A stretch of DNA of 64,000 nucleotides from Tropicibacter oceani (GCF_029958925.1 NZ_CP124616.1:3596001-3660000), one strand, 5' to 3'; positions 53,769 through 64,000 are shown, counted from the stretch's first letter. Numbers and translations are program-made. The notes: generated by a model from the sequence alone, not told the origin.

Positions 53769-54749
53769 ATGAAAGCGCCCCTGATCGACAACCTGCAATA
53801 CGCCAACTTTTCCGAAAAGGTGTTCCGCCAGCTGCGTGCCGGCGGGGTGGACGCGATCCACGTGACCATCGCCTATCACGAAACGCTGCGCGAGATGATC
53901 CTGAACCTTGAGCAGTGGAACCGCTGGTTCGAGCGGTATCCCGACATGCTGATGCGCGGGACCGAGGCGCGCCATGTGCGCGAGGCGCAGGAAAGCGGGC
54001 GCACGGCGGTGTTTTTCGGGTTCCAGAACCCCAGCCCCATCGAAGACGATATCGGGTTGATCGAGATCGTGCACCAGCTGGGCGTGCGTTTCATGCAGCT
54101 GACCTACAACAACCAGTCGCTGCTGGCGACGGGCTGTTACGAGGAGGAGGACACCGGGCTGACCCGTATGGGCCGCGCCGTGGTGACCGAGATGAACCGC
54201 GTCGGGTTGGTCATCGACATGAGCCACAGCGCAGAACGCTCGACCCTTGAGGCGATCGACCATTCGACCCGCCCCATCGCCATCACCCATGCCAACCCCG
54301 ACTGGTGGCACCCGGCCCTGCGCAACAAATCGGACGAGGTTTTGAAGGCGCTGACCAATTCCGGCGGGATGCTGGGGTTTTCGCTGTATCCGCACCACCT
54401 TGCGGGTGGCACCAACTGCCGCCTGACCGATTTCTGCGAGATGATCGCCGAGGCGGCGGACCGTTATGGCGCCGAGAACCTCGGGATGGGCAGCGACCTG
54501 TGTCAGGATCAGCCCGACAGCGTGGTGGAATGGATGCGCGTGGGGCGCTGGACCAAGGACATCGACTTTGGCGAAGGCTCGGCCAGCAACCCCGGTTTTC
54601 CCCCGATGCCCGACTGGTTTCAGGACAACCGCGATTGGGACAATATCCGCGACGGTCTGCGCGAGGTCGGATTTTCGCGCGAGGACACCGATGGCATTCT
54701 GGGCGGCAACTGGCTGCGGTTTTACGAAAACAGTTTTGGTCCGGCCTGA
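53769..54749 (+). CDS. membrane dipeptidase-family (M19) zinc hydrolase
   Basis: 326 residues from ATG 53769. Renal-dipeptidase family features: FFGFQNPSPIEDDIGLIEIVHQLGVRFMQLTYN (given by its ends FFGFQNPSPIEDD and RFMQLTYNNQ), VIDMSHSAERST, PIAITHANP, and GMGSDLCQDQ with the zinc-binding His and Asp positions. No signal peptide, so cytoplasmic. The true substrate of bacterial members varies (dipeptides, D-amino-acid peptides or small cyclic compounds). Confidence 0.85.
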   Translation: MKAPLIDNLQYANFSEKVFRQLRAGGVDAIHVTIAYHETLREMILNLEQWNRWFERYPDMLMRGTEARHVREAQESGRTAVFFGFQNPSPIEDDIGLIEIVHQLGVRFMQLTYNNQSLLATGCYEEEDTGLTRMGRAVVTEMNRVGLVIDMSHSAERSTLEAIDHSTRPIAITHANPDWWHPALRNKSDEVLKALTNSGGMLGFSLYPHHLAGGTNCRLTDFCEMIAEAADRYGAENLGMGSDLCQDQPDSVVEWMRVGRWTKDIDFGEGSASNPGFPPMPDWFQDNRDWDNIRDGLREVGFSREDTDGILGGNWLRFYENSFGPA

Positions 54750-54778
54750 CGCGGCTTTGTCCCCTGCCGGCGCCAAAG

Positions 54779-54808
54779 AAAACGCCCCGGGGCAGGCCGG
54801 GGCGTTTT
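54779..54808. terminator. bidirectional Rho-independent terminator
   Basis: 12-bp stem AAAACGCCCCGG (54779-54790) with its complement at 54797-54808, six-base loop, ending in TTTT on either strand. Shared by the convergent dipeptidase and nucleotidase genes. Confidence 0.9.
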
Positions 54809-54825
54809 GTCGTTTCGGGCGCGGG

Positions 54826-56781
54826 TTACAGCGCGATGCGGAACAGGGCAAAGCCGGTGTCGGACATGCCCGCTTCTTCGATGGTCACGCCGGGCACGTC
54901 GCTGGCATAGCCAGCCCCCGCCGGGCCGGTTTCGAACAGCACCGTCGTGCCCTCCATCGGAGCAAAGGACCAGTTGCCATCGGCGCGCGGGCTGACGGTG
55001 CCCTTTTCGACGATATAGCGCACGATCACGTCGCGGTTGGTGTCGGGCCCTTCAAAGATGACCGTATCGCCGGTGCCGGGGAAACTGCCGCCACCCGAGG
55101 CGCGGTAGTTGTTCGTGGCGATGATGAATTCGGCCGCCGGATCAATCGGCTGGCCGTCAAAGGCCAGGTTCACGATGCGGTTGGCGTCTTCGTTGATCAC
55201 CGCGCCGTCGCGGTCGAATTTGGACGGCTGTGACAGGTCGATCTGATAGGTCACCCCGTCCATCACGTCAAAGTTGTACGACGGGAAATCGGGGTTCAGC
55301 AGAACGGCGTCCTGCGCCCCGGCCTGAACCTGATTGAACATCCCCGCCGAACGCTCCAGCCAATCCTTGACCTGCGCGCCAGTGACGCGCACGGCGCGCA
55401 CGGTGTTGGGATACAGGTACAGGTCGGCCACGTTCTTGATGGCCACGTCGCCGACGGGCACATCGGTATAATACTCGGGGCCGCCGCGCCCGCCTGCCTT
55501 GAAGGGGGCCGCCGCCGACAGGATCGGCAGACCTTCGTGCGCCGTGCCGACCATCATCTGTTCGATGTACCAGCGCTGCGCGTTCGACACGATCTGAACC
55601 GACGGATCATCGGCCACCAGCGCGAAATAGGAATGCAGCGGCGCGTCGGTCTTGCCCACGGCGCGGCGCACATAGGCCAGGGTTTCGTCATGTTCGGCCT
55701 GGACCGAAGCCAGAACCGCCGGATCGCTTTCCACCAGCGCGGTGATCGAACGGTCCTCGTTACGCTGCGAGATGGGCCGCGCCTCGGAGGTATGGGCGGC
55801 GATGCGCCAGCCGTTGCCGTCACGTTCCAGCATCAGGTCGATCAGCCCCATGTGGCTGCCCCAGAACCCGGCCATCACGGCAGGTTTGCCGTGGATCGTG
55901 CCATTGGCATTGTCGACACCGGCCCAGCCGTCGTAACTGGGGCCAGGGAACACCAGATGCGAATGCCCGGTCAGGATCGCGTCGATGCCATCGACCGCCG
56001 CCAGCGGAATCGCGGCGTTCTCCATCCCGTCCTCGTGGTTGGCCGAACCGATTCCCGAATGCGACAGCGCGATGATGATGTCGGCCCCCGCCTCTTTCAT
56101 CTGCGGCACATAAGCCTTGGCGGTGGCGACGATGTCGCGCGCCTGCACGTTGCCTTCCAGATGCTTGCGGTCCCAGTTCATGATCTGCGGCGGCACAAAG
56201 CCGATCAGCCCGATCTTGATCGGGTGGCTGGCGCCGTCGCCATCGGTGATGGTGCGCTCAAGAATGACATAGGGCGGCAGCATCGTTTCGTCTTCGGTCG
56301 GGGTGGCGCCCATCTTTTTGGCGACGTTGGCGCAGACCACCGGAAACCCTGCTCCGGCCAGCGATTTTGTCAGGAACCCCAGCCCATAGTTGAATTCGTG
56401 GTTGCCAAGGGTCGAGCCATCGAACCCCAGCGCGTTCATCGCGGCGATCACCGGATGGGTGTCGCCTTCGTTCATGCCACGTTCATAGGCGATGTAGTCG
56501 CCCATCGGGTTGCCCTGCAGGAAATCACCGTTGTCCAGCAGGATCGAGTTCGTCGCCTCGGCGCGGACATTTCCGATCAGGCTGGCGGTGCGGGCAAGGC
56601 CGACGGTGTCGACCGGCTTGTCGCCGTAATAGTCGTAGGGAAAGACATGCACGTGGATGTCGGTGGTTTCCATGATGCGCAGGTGCGCCTGACCCGAGGC
56701 CGCCCGGGCGGAAAACGGATGCAGGGCGATCAGGCCCGCGGTTCCGGCAAGGAATTGACGGCGGTTGAATTGCAGCGGCAT
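54826..56781 (-). CDS. 2',3'-cyclic-nucleotide 2'-phosphodiesterase/3'-nucleotidase (CpdB-like), Tat-exported
   Basis: 651 residues from ATG 56781. A twin-arginine signal ([15 protein letters not shown], then probable cleavage after SARA) leads the metallophosphoesterase domain: [55 protein letters not shown] and [12 protein letters not shown]. The C-terminal 5'-nucleotidase domain contains [14 protein letters not shown]. Degrades extracellular nucleotides for phosphate and nucleosides in the periplasm. Unlike E. coli CpdB it uses Tat rather than Sec. Confidence 0.92.
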   Translation of the reverse strand: MPLQFNRRQFLAGTAGLIALHPFSARAASGQAHLRIMETTDIHVHVFPYDYYGDKPVDTVGLARTASLIGNVRAEATNSILLDNGDFLQGNPMGDYIAYERGMNEGDTHPVIAAMNALGFDGSTLGNHEFNYGLGFLTKSLAGAGFPVVCANVAKKMGATPTEDETMLPPYVILERTITDGDGASHPIKIGLIGFVPPQIMNWDRKHLEGNVQARDIVATAKAYVPQMKEAGADIIIALSHSGIGSANHEDGMENAAIPLAAVDGIDAILTGHSHLVFPGPSYDGWAGVDNANGTIHGKPAVMAGFWGSHMGLIDLMLERDGNGWRIAAHTSEARPISQRNEDRSITALVESDPAVLASVQAEHDETLAYVRRAVGKTDAPLHSYFALVADDPSVQIVSNAQRWYIEQMMVGTAHEGLPILSAAAPFKAGGRGGPEYYTDVPVGDVAIKNVADLYLYPNTVRAVRVTGAQVKDWLERSAGMFNQVQAGAQDAVLLNPDFPSYNFDVMDGVTYQIDLSQPSKFDRDGAVINEDANRIVNLAFDGQPIDPAAEFIIATNNYRASGGGSFPGTGDTVIFEGPDTNRDVIVRYIVEKGTVSPRADGNWSFAPMEGTTVLFETGPAGAGYASDVPGVTIEEAGMSDTGFALFRIAL

Positions 56782-56906
56782 TTGCAGACTCCCTTGTTGT
56801 TTGTGTGCCTCGACACTGCGCCGGTAATGGCCCTGTGTGAAGTCCATATGACGCCCGCAGCCGAAATCCGCTTCCCAGAACGGGATTCCTTTGGCAGTCT
56901 TCCACC

Positions 56907-58556
56907 ATGAAGGATCTTGCCCCGCCTCCTCCTCAGACCGCGTTGCGCCCGCCGCAAGAGGTCATGCGCCTGTCGCGCATGGGGGCGATGTTTCCCACAC
57001 GCCTGTCGTTCCTGCGCAGCCTGCTGCGGGATCTGGCGGCCGAGCGCGCGCGGCTGACCCGCCCGGTCTGGGAGATCGACGAACAGGGCTATGGACATGC
57101 GGTCTATTCCATCACGCTGGGCGGGCGGGTTTACAGTCTGGTGGCGATTTCATCCCACCTGCCCGACGAGATGCGCAGCGACCGGGTGATCGCCACCGCC
57201 TGGGACAGCGCCTATGTCCTGTATGACGGGGTGCCCGATGCCGATGAAATCGCCCGCATTGCGCAGAACGCCCCCCGGCAAGAGGCCGGACGGTTCACCC
57301 AGGCCGACCTGGTCCTGAGCCGCGCCAACAAATCCGTGCGGCTGTTTTCCCATGTGGTCGACAGCCTGCGCACCGGCAAACAGCCCGACGCAGGGCTGAT
57401 CAACGCCGTGGGCTACCTGATGCGCACCACCGCGGTCTATGGCAACGGCAAGTTCGGCATCGCCGACCGTGGCCTGATCGAGGACAGGCCCGGGCTGTCC
57501 GGACCCTTTGCCGCCGAGATGCTGACGGTCTGGATGATCCGCAGCTTTACCCATGATCTGGTCGAACACCTGGGCGGGGCGCCGCTGGACGCAAGGCTGA
57601 AACGCCACCTGGGCATCGGCAATTCCACCGGGCTGGGCATGGCGCCTTTCCTGGTCTCGCACCCGATCCTGCTGAACAACTGGATGATGGCGCGCGAAAC
57701 GGCCTTGGCGCGGGTGCGGGCGGTGGATGCCCTGACTGATGACCACAAGGACCAGTTGCACCACCTGGCCCGGCGCGCGGCGCTGCACCTGGACGAATGG
57801 CGCGTCCCCGCCCCCGAACACCAGGCCCGCATCGACCGGATCGCGGGCGAATGGCCAAAGGTGCAGGACTGGCTGTCCCGGCTGGAGGGACCCGCGCCGC
57901 TGGACCAGCTTTTTGTGCGCGCGCAGGCGCTTTCGCAGGACACGCAGGAACTGCTGGTTGCGCTGCTGCTGGAACCCTTTCCGACGCTGGTGGATGGGCT
58001 GTCCGATTGCATGGCCGACCCGCTGGGCCTGCGCGCCCTGCCTTTTGCAAAGGCCGATGACCTGCGCCGCGCGATCGAGACAGGGTTTGCCTGGGCGCTG
58101 GCCATCGATTTCGACACCCCGCCCGAACAGCACCAGTTCTGGTATGTCTCAGAGGAAAAGTTGGAACCGCGGCTGGGTCTGCGCTTTGAAGAACCGGGGG
58201 CCGAGCTGGAAAGCCCGCTGGACATCGCCCGCCGGGTGCAGGCGCTGCACCGGGCCTTGAACGGCCCCTGCGACCTGCGCGAATTTCGCGCCGCTCACCC
58301 CGAACACGAACTGGCGCTGCGCCGGGTGCAGATCAACGCTTTGCACCCTTATTCGGAAATCCACGACAACCTGATCGGCGCCGCCTGCCTGCCCATCGAC
58401 ATGCTGCGCTGCAAGCTGGCCTTTTTCGGCGCGACCAAGTTCGACCCGAAATCGGATCGCTGGACCCGCATCGCGCTGGCCCAGGGCGCGCCCCTGCCGG
58501 ACGATGTGGCGCAAGGAACAGCCGATGACTGGTGGCTGTGGGGGCTGCACGCATGA
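56907..58556 (+). CDS. conserved-type hypothetical protein, paired with DUF3726 gene
   Basis: 549 residues from ATG 56907, no signal peptide or membrane helix. I recognise no catalytic motif. Readable patches include [57 protein letters not shown] and [17 protein letters not shown]. The stop overlaps the start of the DUF3726 gene (ATGA), so both are translated together and probably act together. Homologues in relatives, if any, should occur with the same partner. Confidence 0.75.
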   Translation: MKDLAPPPPQTALRPPQEVMRLSRMGAMFPTRLSFLRSLLRDLAAERARLTRPVWEIDEQGYGHAVYSITLGGRVYSLVAISSHLPDEMRSDRVIATAWDSAYVLYDGVPDADEIARIAQNAPRQEAGRFTQADLVLSRANKSVRLFSHVVDSLRTGKQPDAGLINAVGYLMRTTAVYGNGKFGIADRGLIEDRPGLSGPFAAEMLTVWMIRSFTHDLVEHLGGAPLDARLKRHLGIGNSTGLGMAPFLVSHPILLNNWMMARETALARVRAVDALTDDHKDQLHHLARRAALHLDEWRVPAPEHQARIDRIAGEWPKVQDWLSRLEGPAPLDQLFVRAQALSQDTQELLVALLLEPFPTLVDGLSDCMADPLGLRALPFAKADDLRRAIETGFAWALAIDFDTPPEQHQFWYVSEEKLEPRLGLRFEEPGAELESPLDIARRVQALHRALNGPCDLREFRAAHPEHELALRRVQINALHPYSEIHDNLIGAACLPIDMLRCKLAFFGATKFDPKSDRWTRIALAQGAPLPDDVAQGTADDWWLWGLHA

Positions 58557-59080
58557 CCCGGTCAGCCAATGAAATCATGGGACTGGCGCAAAAGGCCGCC
58601 AGCGGCGCAGGGTTCCCGCCCGAACAGGCCGCGCGCTTTGGCCAGGCTGCGGTGGCATACCTGGCCGCCGGACAGCCGCCCGATGCCCTGCTGACGGCGC
58701 TGCGCGATCCTGCGGACAGCCCGCTGCTGCGCCTGCCCTTGCTGATGGATGATGTGCTGCGCGCCCTGTCCCTGACCGGCCCCGAGGTCGAACTGACCCT
58801 GCACCCGGGCGACGAGGCGCTGGCCACGGCCTATGCCCGGCTCTTGCCGCTGCGGATGACCGCCTGCACCGTCGTCGAAGCCGACGGCGAGGCCGGCCAG
58901 GCAAGGCTGCGCGTCGCCGCCGACACGGATACCCCGGCCAGGCTGCGTTTTCCACCGCGTATCGAGGCACCGCAAAGCCTGATCGAGGCGCTGGGCCAAC
59001 TGGCCGCCCGCACCTATGTGCCCGCCTCCGAGGCCTCGCGCCTGGCGGGCGCCGGGGCGGGGAATATCGACAACGACTAG
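58553..59080 (+). CDS. DUF3726 protein
   Basis: 175 residues from ATG 58553. [29 protein letters not shown] is the N-terminal signature of DUF3726, a family of unknown function in alpha- and gammaproteobacteria. No membrane segment. Coupled to the preceding 549-residue gene by a 4-bp overlap and convergent with truA (stops overlap by 4 bp). Confidence 0.8.
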   Translation: MTRSANEIMGLAQKAASGAGFPPEQAARFGQAAVAYLAAGQPPDALLTALRDPADSPLLRLPLLMDDVLRALSLTGPEVELTLHPGDEALATAYARLLPLRMTACTVVEADGEAGQARLRVAADTDTPARLRFPPRIEAPQSLIEALGQLAARTYVPASEASRLAGAGAGNIDND

Positions 59081-59859
59081 CGCGCGGGCGGGCCTGCGAA
59101 CGGATCGTCGGGATAGCCGACGCCCATCAGGTAAAGCCCCTGCGGCGGGCAGACCGGCCCACAGGCGGCGCGGTCGCGCGCATCAAGCGCGGTCTTGACG
59201 TCCTGCGGTGTCCAGGACCCGGCTCCGACCCGTTCCAGCGTTCCGACGATGCTGCGCACCTGGTTGTGCAAAAAGGACCGCGCGCGCAGGCGGAACTGGA
59301 TCTCCGGCCCCGCAAAGCCCTGCACCCGGGTGATGTCGATTTCGTTCATCGTCTTGACCGGCGATTGCGCCTGGCACACCACCGAGCGGAAGGTGGTAAA
59401 GTCATGCTGCCCCACCAGATATGCCGCGCCCTCGCGCATGGCCTGCAGGTCAAGATCGTGGTTCACCCGCCAGACATGCCCGTCCTCGAGCGTCGCCGGG
59501 GCGCGGCGCGTCAACAGGCGGAACAGGTAACGCCGTTCGCGCGCCGAGAACCTGGCGTGCCAGTCATCCGGCGCGCGCACTGCCCGCAGGATTGCCACCG
59601 GCGCGGGTTTGAGGTGATAGTTCAGCGCCTCGGACAGGCGGAAGGGATCCCAGTCCTTGTCCATGTCGCAATGGGCCACCTGCCCGCGCCCGTGCACCCC
59701 CGCATCGGTGCGCCCGGCGGCGGCGATGGTATGCGCGCGCGGTTCGAGCCGCGACAGCGCCGTTTCGATCGCCCCCTGGACCGAGGGCTGTTCGGCTTGC
59801 CGTTGCCACCCCGAAAACGGGCGGCCGTCGTATTCGATGAGAAGAGCGTATCTGGGCAT
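59077..59859 (-). CDS. truA: tRNA pseudouridine(38-40) synthase
   Basis: 260 residues. [17 protein letters not shown] at the start, catalytic Asp in [24 protein letters not shown] and [15 protein letters not shown]. Makes pseudouridine in the tRNA anticodon arm. Confidence 0.96.
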   Translation of the reverse strand: MPRYALLIEYDGRPFSGWQRQAEQPSVQGAIETALSRLEPRAHTIAAAGRTDAGVHGRGQVAHCDMDKDWDPFRLSEALNYHLKPAPVAILRAVRAPDDWHARFSARERRYLFRLLTRRAPATLEDGHVWRVNHDLDLQAMREGAAYLVGQHDFTTFRSVVCQAQSPVKTMNEIDITRVQGFAGPEIQFRLRARSFLHNQVRSIVGTLERVGAGSWTPQDVKTALDARDRAACGPVCPPQGLYLMGVGYPDDPFAGPPAR

Positions 59860-59911
59860 GCAAAGGGGTTAGCCTCTGTTTTCGAGGGGAGCAATGGGGG
59901 TTACGGGATCA

Positions 59912-59967
59912 GGGGGCTCTGCCCCCTCGGCCTGCGGCCTCACCCCCGGGATATTTGGGGCAAGAGG
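59912..59967 (+). repeat. intergenic hairpin plus CCCCGGGATATTT element, copy 4
   Basis: GGGGGCTCTGCCCCC hairpin (59912-59926), spacer, then CCCCCGGGATATTTGGGGC and AAGAGG (59943-59967), between divergent truA and the YcjX gene. Confidence 0.85.
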
Positions 59968-60061
59968 AAACACGGGGGAAGGGGCTGCGGGGCTTCTGCT
60001 CTGGCCCTTTGCGGCGGGCGTGCCTATCTTGAGGGTCAAGAACGGAACCTGGGGGCAGCAC

Positions 60062-61477
60062 TTGGTTATTGGAACACTTGCCGACACGCTGGCGCGCGGC
60101 GTCGAAAACGTGACCGACACGGTGACGGGGGTGTTCCATGATCCCGTCATCCGGCTGGGCGTGACGGGGCTGTCGCGCGCGGGCAAGACCGTTTTCATCA
60201 CCTCGCTGGTGGCCAACCTGATGGATCGCGGCCGCATGCCGCAGCTGGTGGCGCAGACCGAGGGCCGCATCCTGGCGGCCTATCTGCAACCGCAGCCCGA
60301 CGACACCCTGCCCCGCTTTGACTATGAGGCGCACCTGGGCGCCCTGACCGCCAGCGCACCGCATTGGCCCGACAGCACCCGCGCGGTGTCCGAATTGCGG
60401 TTGTCGCTGAAGATCCGGCCCAGCGGGCTGTTGTCCGGGTTGCAGGGGCCGCGCACCGTGCATCTGGACATTGTCGATTATCCCGGCGAATGGCTGCTGG
60501 ACCTTGGGTTGCTGGACAAGACCTATGCGGGCTGGTCCGAGGAAATGCTGGAGCGCATGGCGGCGCGTCCGGACGGGCCGGCCTATGTGGCCATGGCCCG
60601 CGCCGAAGAGGCCGGCGGCGATCTGGACGAATCGCGCGCCCGCGCCCTGTCGGACGTCTATACCCGGGCGCTGCATGCGGCGCGCGATGCCGGGTTTTCC
60701 GATTGCTCGCCGGGGCGGTTCCTGCTGCCGGGCGAGATGGCGGGCAGTCCGGTGCTGACCTTTGCCCCCTTGCCGCCGCAGTCCGGTGCTCCGCGCAAAT
60801 CGCTGTGGCGCGAGATGGAGCGGCGCTTTGAGGCCTACAAGGCGCGGGTGGTCAAACCGTTCTTTCGCAATCATTTCGCGCGGATCGACCGCCAGGTCGT
60901 GCTGGTCGACGCCCTGGGTGCGATCCACGCAGGGCCACGGGCCGTCGAGGACCTGCGCCGCACCATGGCCGATATCCTGACCGCCTTTCGCCCGGGGGCG
61001 AATGCCTTTCTGACGCAGCTTTTGCTGGGCAAGCGGGTGGAAAAGGTGCTGTTCGCCGCCACCAAGGCGGACCACCTGCATCACAGCCAGCACCCCCGCC
61101 TGACCGCCATCATGGAGGCGCTGGTGCGCGAAGCCCGCGACCGTGCGCGGTTCTCGGGGGCCGAAACGCAGGCCATGTCCATGGCCGCGCTGCGCGCCAC
61201 CACCGAACAGACGATTTCCCACGGCGGGCGCGAACTGGACTGCGTGCGCGGCACCTTGCTGGACGGCGGCAAGCAGGCGGCCTTTTATCCCGGCGAATTG
61301 CCGCAGGACCCGGCGCATCTGCTGGGTCCGGCGCGCGAGGGCGCGGACAGCTGGCTGGACCAGGATTACCGGATCATGCGCTTTGCCCCCGCCCGGCTGA
61401 CGCTGAAACCCGGCGAGGGGCCACCGCACATCCGGCTGGACCGCGCCGCGCAATTCCTGATCGGAGACCGGCTATGA
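60062..61477 (+). CDS. YcjX-family P-loop NTPase
   Basis: About 471 residues; TTG 60062 chosen because GGGGGCAG lies about 7 nt upstream and it gives the family N-terminus VIGTLADTLARGVENVTD. P-loop RLGVTGLSRAGKTVFITSL, then DIVDYPGEWLLDLGLL and LFAATKADHLHHSQHP. YcjX proteins are GTPase-like, of unclear role, stress-induced and almost always encoded with a TIGR01620/YcjF membrane protein, as here. Overlaps the GNAT gene by 4 bp. Confidence 0.88.
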   Translation: MVIGTLADTLARGVENVTDTVTGVFHDPVIRLGVTGLSRAGKTVFITSLVANLMDRGRMPQLVAQTEGRILAAYLQPQPDDTLPRFDYEAHLGALTASAPHWPDSTRAVSELRLSLKIRPSGLLSGLQGPRTVHLDIVDYPGEWLLDLGLLDKTYAGWSEEMLERMAARPDGPAYVAMARAEEAGGDLDESRARALSDVYTRALHAARDAGFSDCSPGRFLLPGEMAGSPVLTFAPLPPQSGAPRKSLWREMERRFEAYKARVVKPFFRNHFARIDRQVVLVDALGAIHAGPRAVEDLRRTMADILTAFRPGANAFLTQLLLGKRVEKVLFAATKADHLHHSQHPRLTAIMEALVREARDRARFSGAETQAMSMAALRATTEQTISHGGRELDCVRGTLLDGGKQAAFYPGELPQDPAHLLGPAREGADSWLDQDYRIMRFAPARLTLKPGEGPPHIRLDRAAQFLIGDRL

Positions 61478-61947
61478 CCCAGCCTTTCCAGTTGCGCCCC
61501 GCGCGCAGCACCGATGCCGGCAAGCTGGGCGCCATGATGTCCGAAGCGGTCGCAGGCTTTGACTGGAAACCCATGCTGCACAGCGGGGCCGAGGATATCG
61601 CCCATGCCGGCAAGCTGATCGACCGCGGCTGGGTGACCGTTGCGGCGCAGGACCGTACCTTGCTGGGTTTCATCGCCCGCGACGACGAATATGTGCACGC
61701 GCTGCATGTGGCGGCCAACGCCCAGGGCGGCGGCGTCGGCAAGGCGCTGATCGATCACGCCAAGGCGCAGTGCCGCCGGCTCGAACTGTGGACCTTTGCC
61801 GCCAATACCGGTGCGCAGCGGTTCTACGAACGCGAAGGCTTTGCCGTTCTGGAACGCACCGATGGTGCGAGCAACGAAGAAGGTCTGCCCGATATCCGCT
61901 ATCGCTGGCCTGCCCCCCTGACCCTGAAGGACGCCGCGCATGACTGA
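61474..61947 (+). CDS. GNAT-family N-acetyltransferase
   Basis: 157 residues with the GNAT core: LLGFIARDDEYVHALHVAANAQGGGVGKALIDHAK (ends given; acetyl-CoA loop AQGGGVGKALI) and NTGAQRFYEREGFAVLERTD. Inserted between the YcjX and TIGR01620 genes with overlaps of 4 and 8 bp, so part of that operon. Substrate unknown. Confidence 0.88.
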   Translation: MTQPFQLRPARSTDAGKLGAMMSEAVAGFDWKPMLHSGAEDIAHAGKLIDRGWVTVAAQDRTLLGFIARDDEYVHALHVAANAQGGGVGKALIDHAKAQCRRLELWTFAANTGAQRFYEREGFAVLERTDGASNEEGLPDIRYRWPAPLTLKDAAHD

Positions 61948-62947
61948 TCGCAAAGGCCCCGTGCTGATCGACCTCGAAGACCAGGCCGCGCCCTCCCCCT
62001 CGGAGGCGCCGCCGGTGCCGGACCTGCACCCCGAGATGCCCCCCCAGGGCCGCGCCATGGCCACGGTCGCCGCCCTGGGCGCGCGGCCGCCGTCGCGGTT
62101 GGCGCGCTGGTTCTGGCGGTTGCTGCTGGCGCTGACCGGGACGCTGGTGTCGATCGCGGCCTGGAACTATGTCACCGGCCTGATCGCCAGTGTGCCGCTG
62201 CTGGGCTATGCGGTGGCGGTGCTGATGGGGCTGTTCGTCCTGACGCTTGGGCTGATCGCAATCAAGGAACTGGCCGCCTTTTCGCGCCTGTCGCGCATCG
62301 ACGCGCTGCACCATGCCGCCATGACCGCCCGCGCTGATGACGATCTGAAACAGGCCCGCGCCGTGACCGCGCGGCTGACCGCGCTATACAAAGGCCGCGA
62401 CGATACGCGCTGGGGCCGTGACCGGCTGGCCGAACGCGAACCCGAGGTCTTTGACGCCGGCGCGCTGCTGGACCTGGCCGAGCACGAGCTGCTGACGCCG
62501 CTGGACGCCGCCGCAAAGGCGCAGGTCGAGGCCGCGGCGCGCCAGGTCGCCACGGTCACCGCGCTTGTCCCGCTGGCGCTGGCCGATGTGATGACCGCCC
62601 TTACCGCCAACCTGCGGATGATCCGCCGCATCGCCGAAATCTATGGCGGGCGTTCGGGCACGCTGGGCAGTCTGCGCCTGACGCGGGCCGTGATGTCGCA
62701 CCTGGTCGCGACCGGCGCCGTGGCCGTGGGCGACGACATGCTGGAGCCGATCCTGGGCGGCGGCCTGCTGGGCAAGCTGTCGCGCCGCTTTGGCGAAGGC
62801 CTGGTGAACGGTGCGCTGACCGCGCGGGTCGGCGTCGCCGCCATGGAGGTCTGTCGCCCCCTGCCTTTCGGGAAAGGCAGCCGGCCTTCGGTACGCGGCA
62901 TCGTGCGCACGGCGCTGAGCGGGCTGTTCAGCTCGGACAAGGGCTGA
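61940..62947 (+). CDS. TIGR01620/YcjF-like membrane protein (DUF697)
   Basis: 335 residues. The N-terminal ~55 residues are polar and Pro-rich, followed by two membrane helices (about 55-78 and 85-110: LLALTGTLVSIAAW, VAVLMGLFVLTLGLIAIKEL). The C-terminal part has the DUF697 pattern VTALVPLALADVMTALTANLRMIRRIAEIYGGR. Partner of the YcjX-type NTPase in the same operon. Confidence 0.88.
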   Translation: MTDRKGPVLIDLEDQAAPSPSEAPPVPDLHPEMPPQGRAMATVAALGARPPSRLARWFWRLLLALTGTLVSIAAWNYVTGLIASVPLLGYAVAVLMGLFVLTLGLIAIKELAAFSRLSRIDALHHAAMTARADDDLKQARAVTARLTALYKGRDDTRWGRDRLAEREPEVFDAGALLDLAEHELLTPLDAAAKAQVEAAARQVATVTALVPLALADVMTALTANLRMIRRIAEIYGGRSGTLGSLRLTRAVMSHLVATGAVAVGDDMLEPILGGGLLGKLSRRFGEGLVNGALTARVGVAAMEVCRPLPFGKGSRPSVRGIVRTALSGLFSSDKG

Positions 62948-63029
62948 GCCTCGCCAACAGTCTGGTAAATCTTACCTTTCTTTCGCCCGGCAACGGCGTA
63001 TCCTGAGCAAAATTGCAGGAGCCGCCCCG

Positions 63030-64000
63030 TGTTGGAACCCCTTCTTCTACTGCTTGCGCTGGCGCTTCTGGCGATTCCGGTCGCGGTGATCTACCTGCTG
63101 CTGGCGGTTTCGGACCTGAAGAACAAGGTGCGGGACCTGACCCGGCGGCTGGACGAGGCCCCCGGGGCCGACCGCGCTGTTGCCGCAACCGATGGCACCC
63201 GTCAGGACAGCCCGCAGGTCCGCCAGGACCCGCGGCAGCAGGACATTCCGGACGCCGTCCCGGTATCGCCCGAGCGCACGCCATGGGTTGGCGCCGCGCG
63301 AAAGGCCCCTGCCGCTGCCCCGGTCCCATCCCCGACCCCGCAGGACCCAGAGTCGCAAGCCGTGGTCTTTCGCAGGGAACGGATGGAGGCGCTGGCCGCC
63401 TGGTTGCGGGAAAACTGGTTTTATGCCGTTGCCGCCGTGTCGCTGGCGCTGTCCGGCCTGTTCCTGGTGCAATACGGCATGGAAAACGGCCTGCTGCCGC
63501 CGCAGGCGCGGGTTGCTGCCGCGCTTGTCCTTGGCGCGGCGCTGATCGCTGCGGGTGAATACATCCGCCGCCGCTTTGGCGACAGCGAGGACAGCAGCGC
63601 CGCCTATCTGCCCTCGGTCCTGTCCAGCGCCGGGCTGGTGTCACTGTTCGGGGGCATCCTGGCGGCGCGCATGCTGTACGGGCTGATCGAGCCCGGTCCG
63701 GCCATGGCCGGGCTGTTCGCCGTCGCCCTTGGCGGGATGGTCCTGGGTTGGTTCCATGGTCCCTTGCTGGCCGCGATCGGCCTGCTGGGCGGCATGGCCG
63801 CGCCTTTCCTGGTCGGCGGATCGTCCGAGACGCCCGAATGGCTGCTGCTGTATTTTGCGCTGCTCAGCGCGCTTGGCCTGGGCATCGACACGCTGCGCCG
63901 CTGGGCCTGGGTCAGTGTTCTGGCGCTGGTTTTGGGGTTCGGTGCGGGCTGGATGTTGCAGGTGCTGAGCGCCCCCAGCGACAGCCTGGCGCTGGCCTTC
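63030..64000 (+). CDS. DUF2339 multi-pass membrane protein, 3' part cut by window end
   Basis: Frame open from GTG 63030 (AGGAG about 9 nt upstream) to the end of the window, 323 residues visible. An N-terminal hydrophobic helix (LLLLLALALLAIPVAVIYLLL) is followed by a short charged coil (DLKNKVRDLTRRLDE), a Pro/Gln-rich linker, and then many membrane helices. RRFGDSEDSSAAYLPSVLSSAGL is in the DUF2339 style. Family members have ~900 residues; function unknown. It starts 82 bp after the TIGR01620 gene. Confidence 0.8.

Overview
The window is a GC-rich chromosomal segment that reads as marine Rhodobacteraceae (Roseobacter group, Alphaproteobacteria). The assignment rests on gene content and protein style (NapC-type cytochrome, carboxynorspermidine genes, psd-pssA pair, RTX proteins, YcjX/TIGR01620 pair, DUF3726 and DUF2339 proteins); no 16S rRNA is present. 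There is no CRISPR array.

Layout. 0-2.6 kb: tail of a multiheme cytochrome gene, a small membrane protein, and a leftward moeA plus DUF2478 pair linked to molybdenum-cofactor enzymes. 2.8-6.8 kb: a compact leftward cluster encoding a Cys-type thioesterase, a 33-residue peptide, a HExxH peptide-modification-type protein, a stand-alone adenylation enzyme and a stand-alone carrier protein. This is the best candidate for an undescribed system. 6.9-9.3 kb: two-gene norspermidine/spermidine module. 9.5-11.7 kb: DEAD-box RNA helicase with a long basic repeat tail.

11.8-21.1 kb: a genomic island in the 3' end of tRNA-Thr(TGT), with a P4-type integrase, an AlpA-like regulator, small unknown genes, a second tyrosine recombinase and a complete type I restriction-modification system (hsdM-hsdS-hsdR). 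A degenerate copy of the tRNA end follows hsdR. 21.1-34.0 kb: a second island-like segment. It opens with a broken integrase and closes with a diverged copy of the hsdR tail plus att-like sequence next to an IS21-family remnant. Between these lies a catabolic locus: YtfQRT/YjfF-like sugar ABC importer, AldA-like aldehyde dehydrogenase, mandelate-racemase-family enzyme closely resembling 3,6-anhydro-L-galactonate cycloisomerase, zinc alcohol dehydrogenase, KduD-like dehydrogenase, GMC oxidoreductase and GntR/FadR regulator. Together they fit uptake and oxidation of 3,6-anhydro-L-galactose from red-algal polysaccharide.

34-64 kb: mostly core genome. It holds psd-pssA, two divergent very large secreted calcium-binding/adhesin-like proteins, small envelope proteins, a phosphatase, a sirtuin, a copper chaperone, rpmB, meaB, hrpB, argD-argF, an M19-type dipeptidase, a Tat-exported nucleotidase, truA, YcjX, GNAT, TIGR01620 and a truncated DUF2339 membrane protein. 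Four copies of a hairpin-plus-CCCCGGGATATTT intergenic element are scattered through 48-60 kb.
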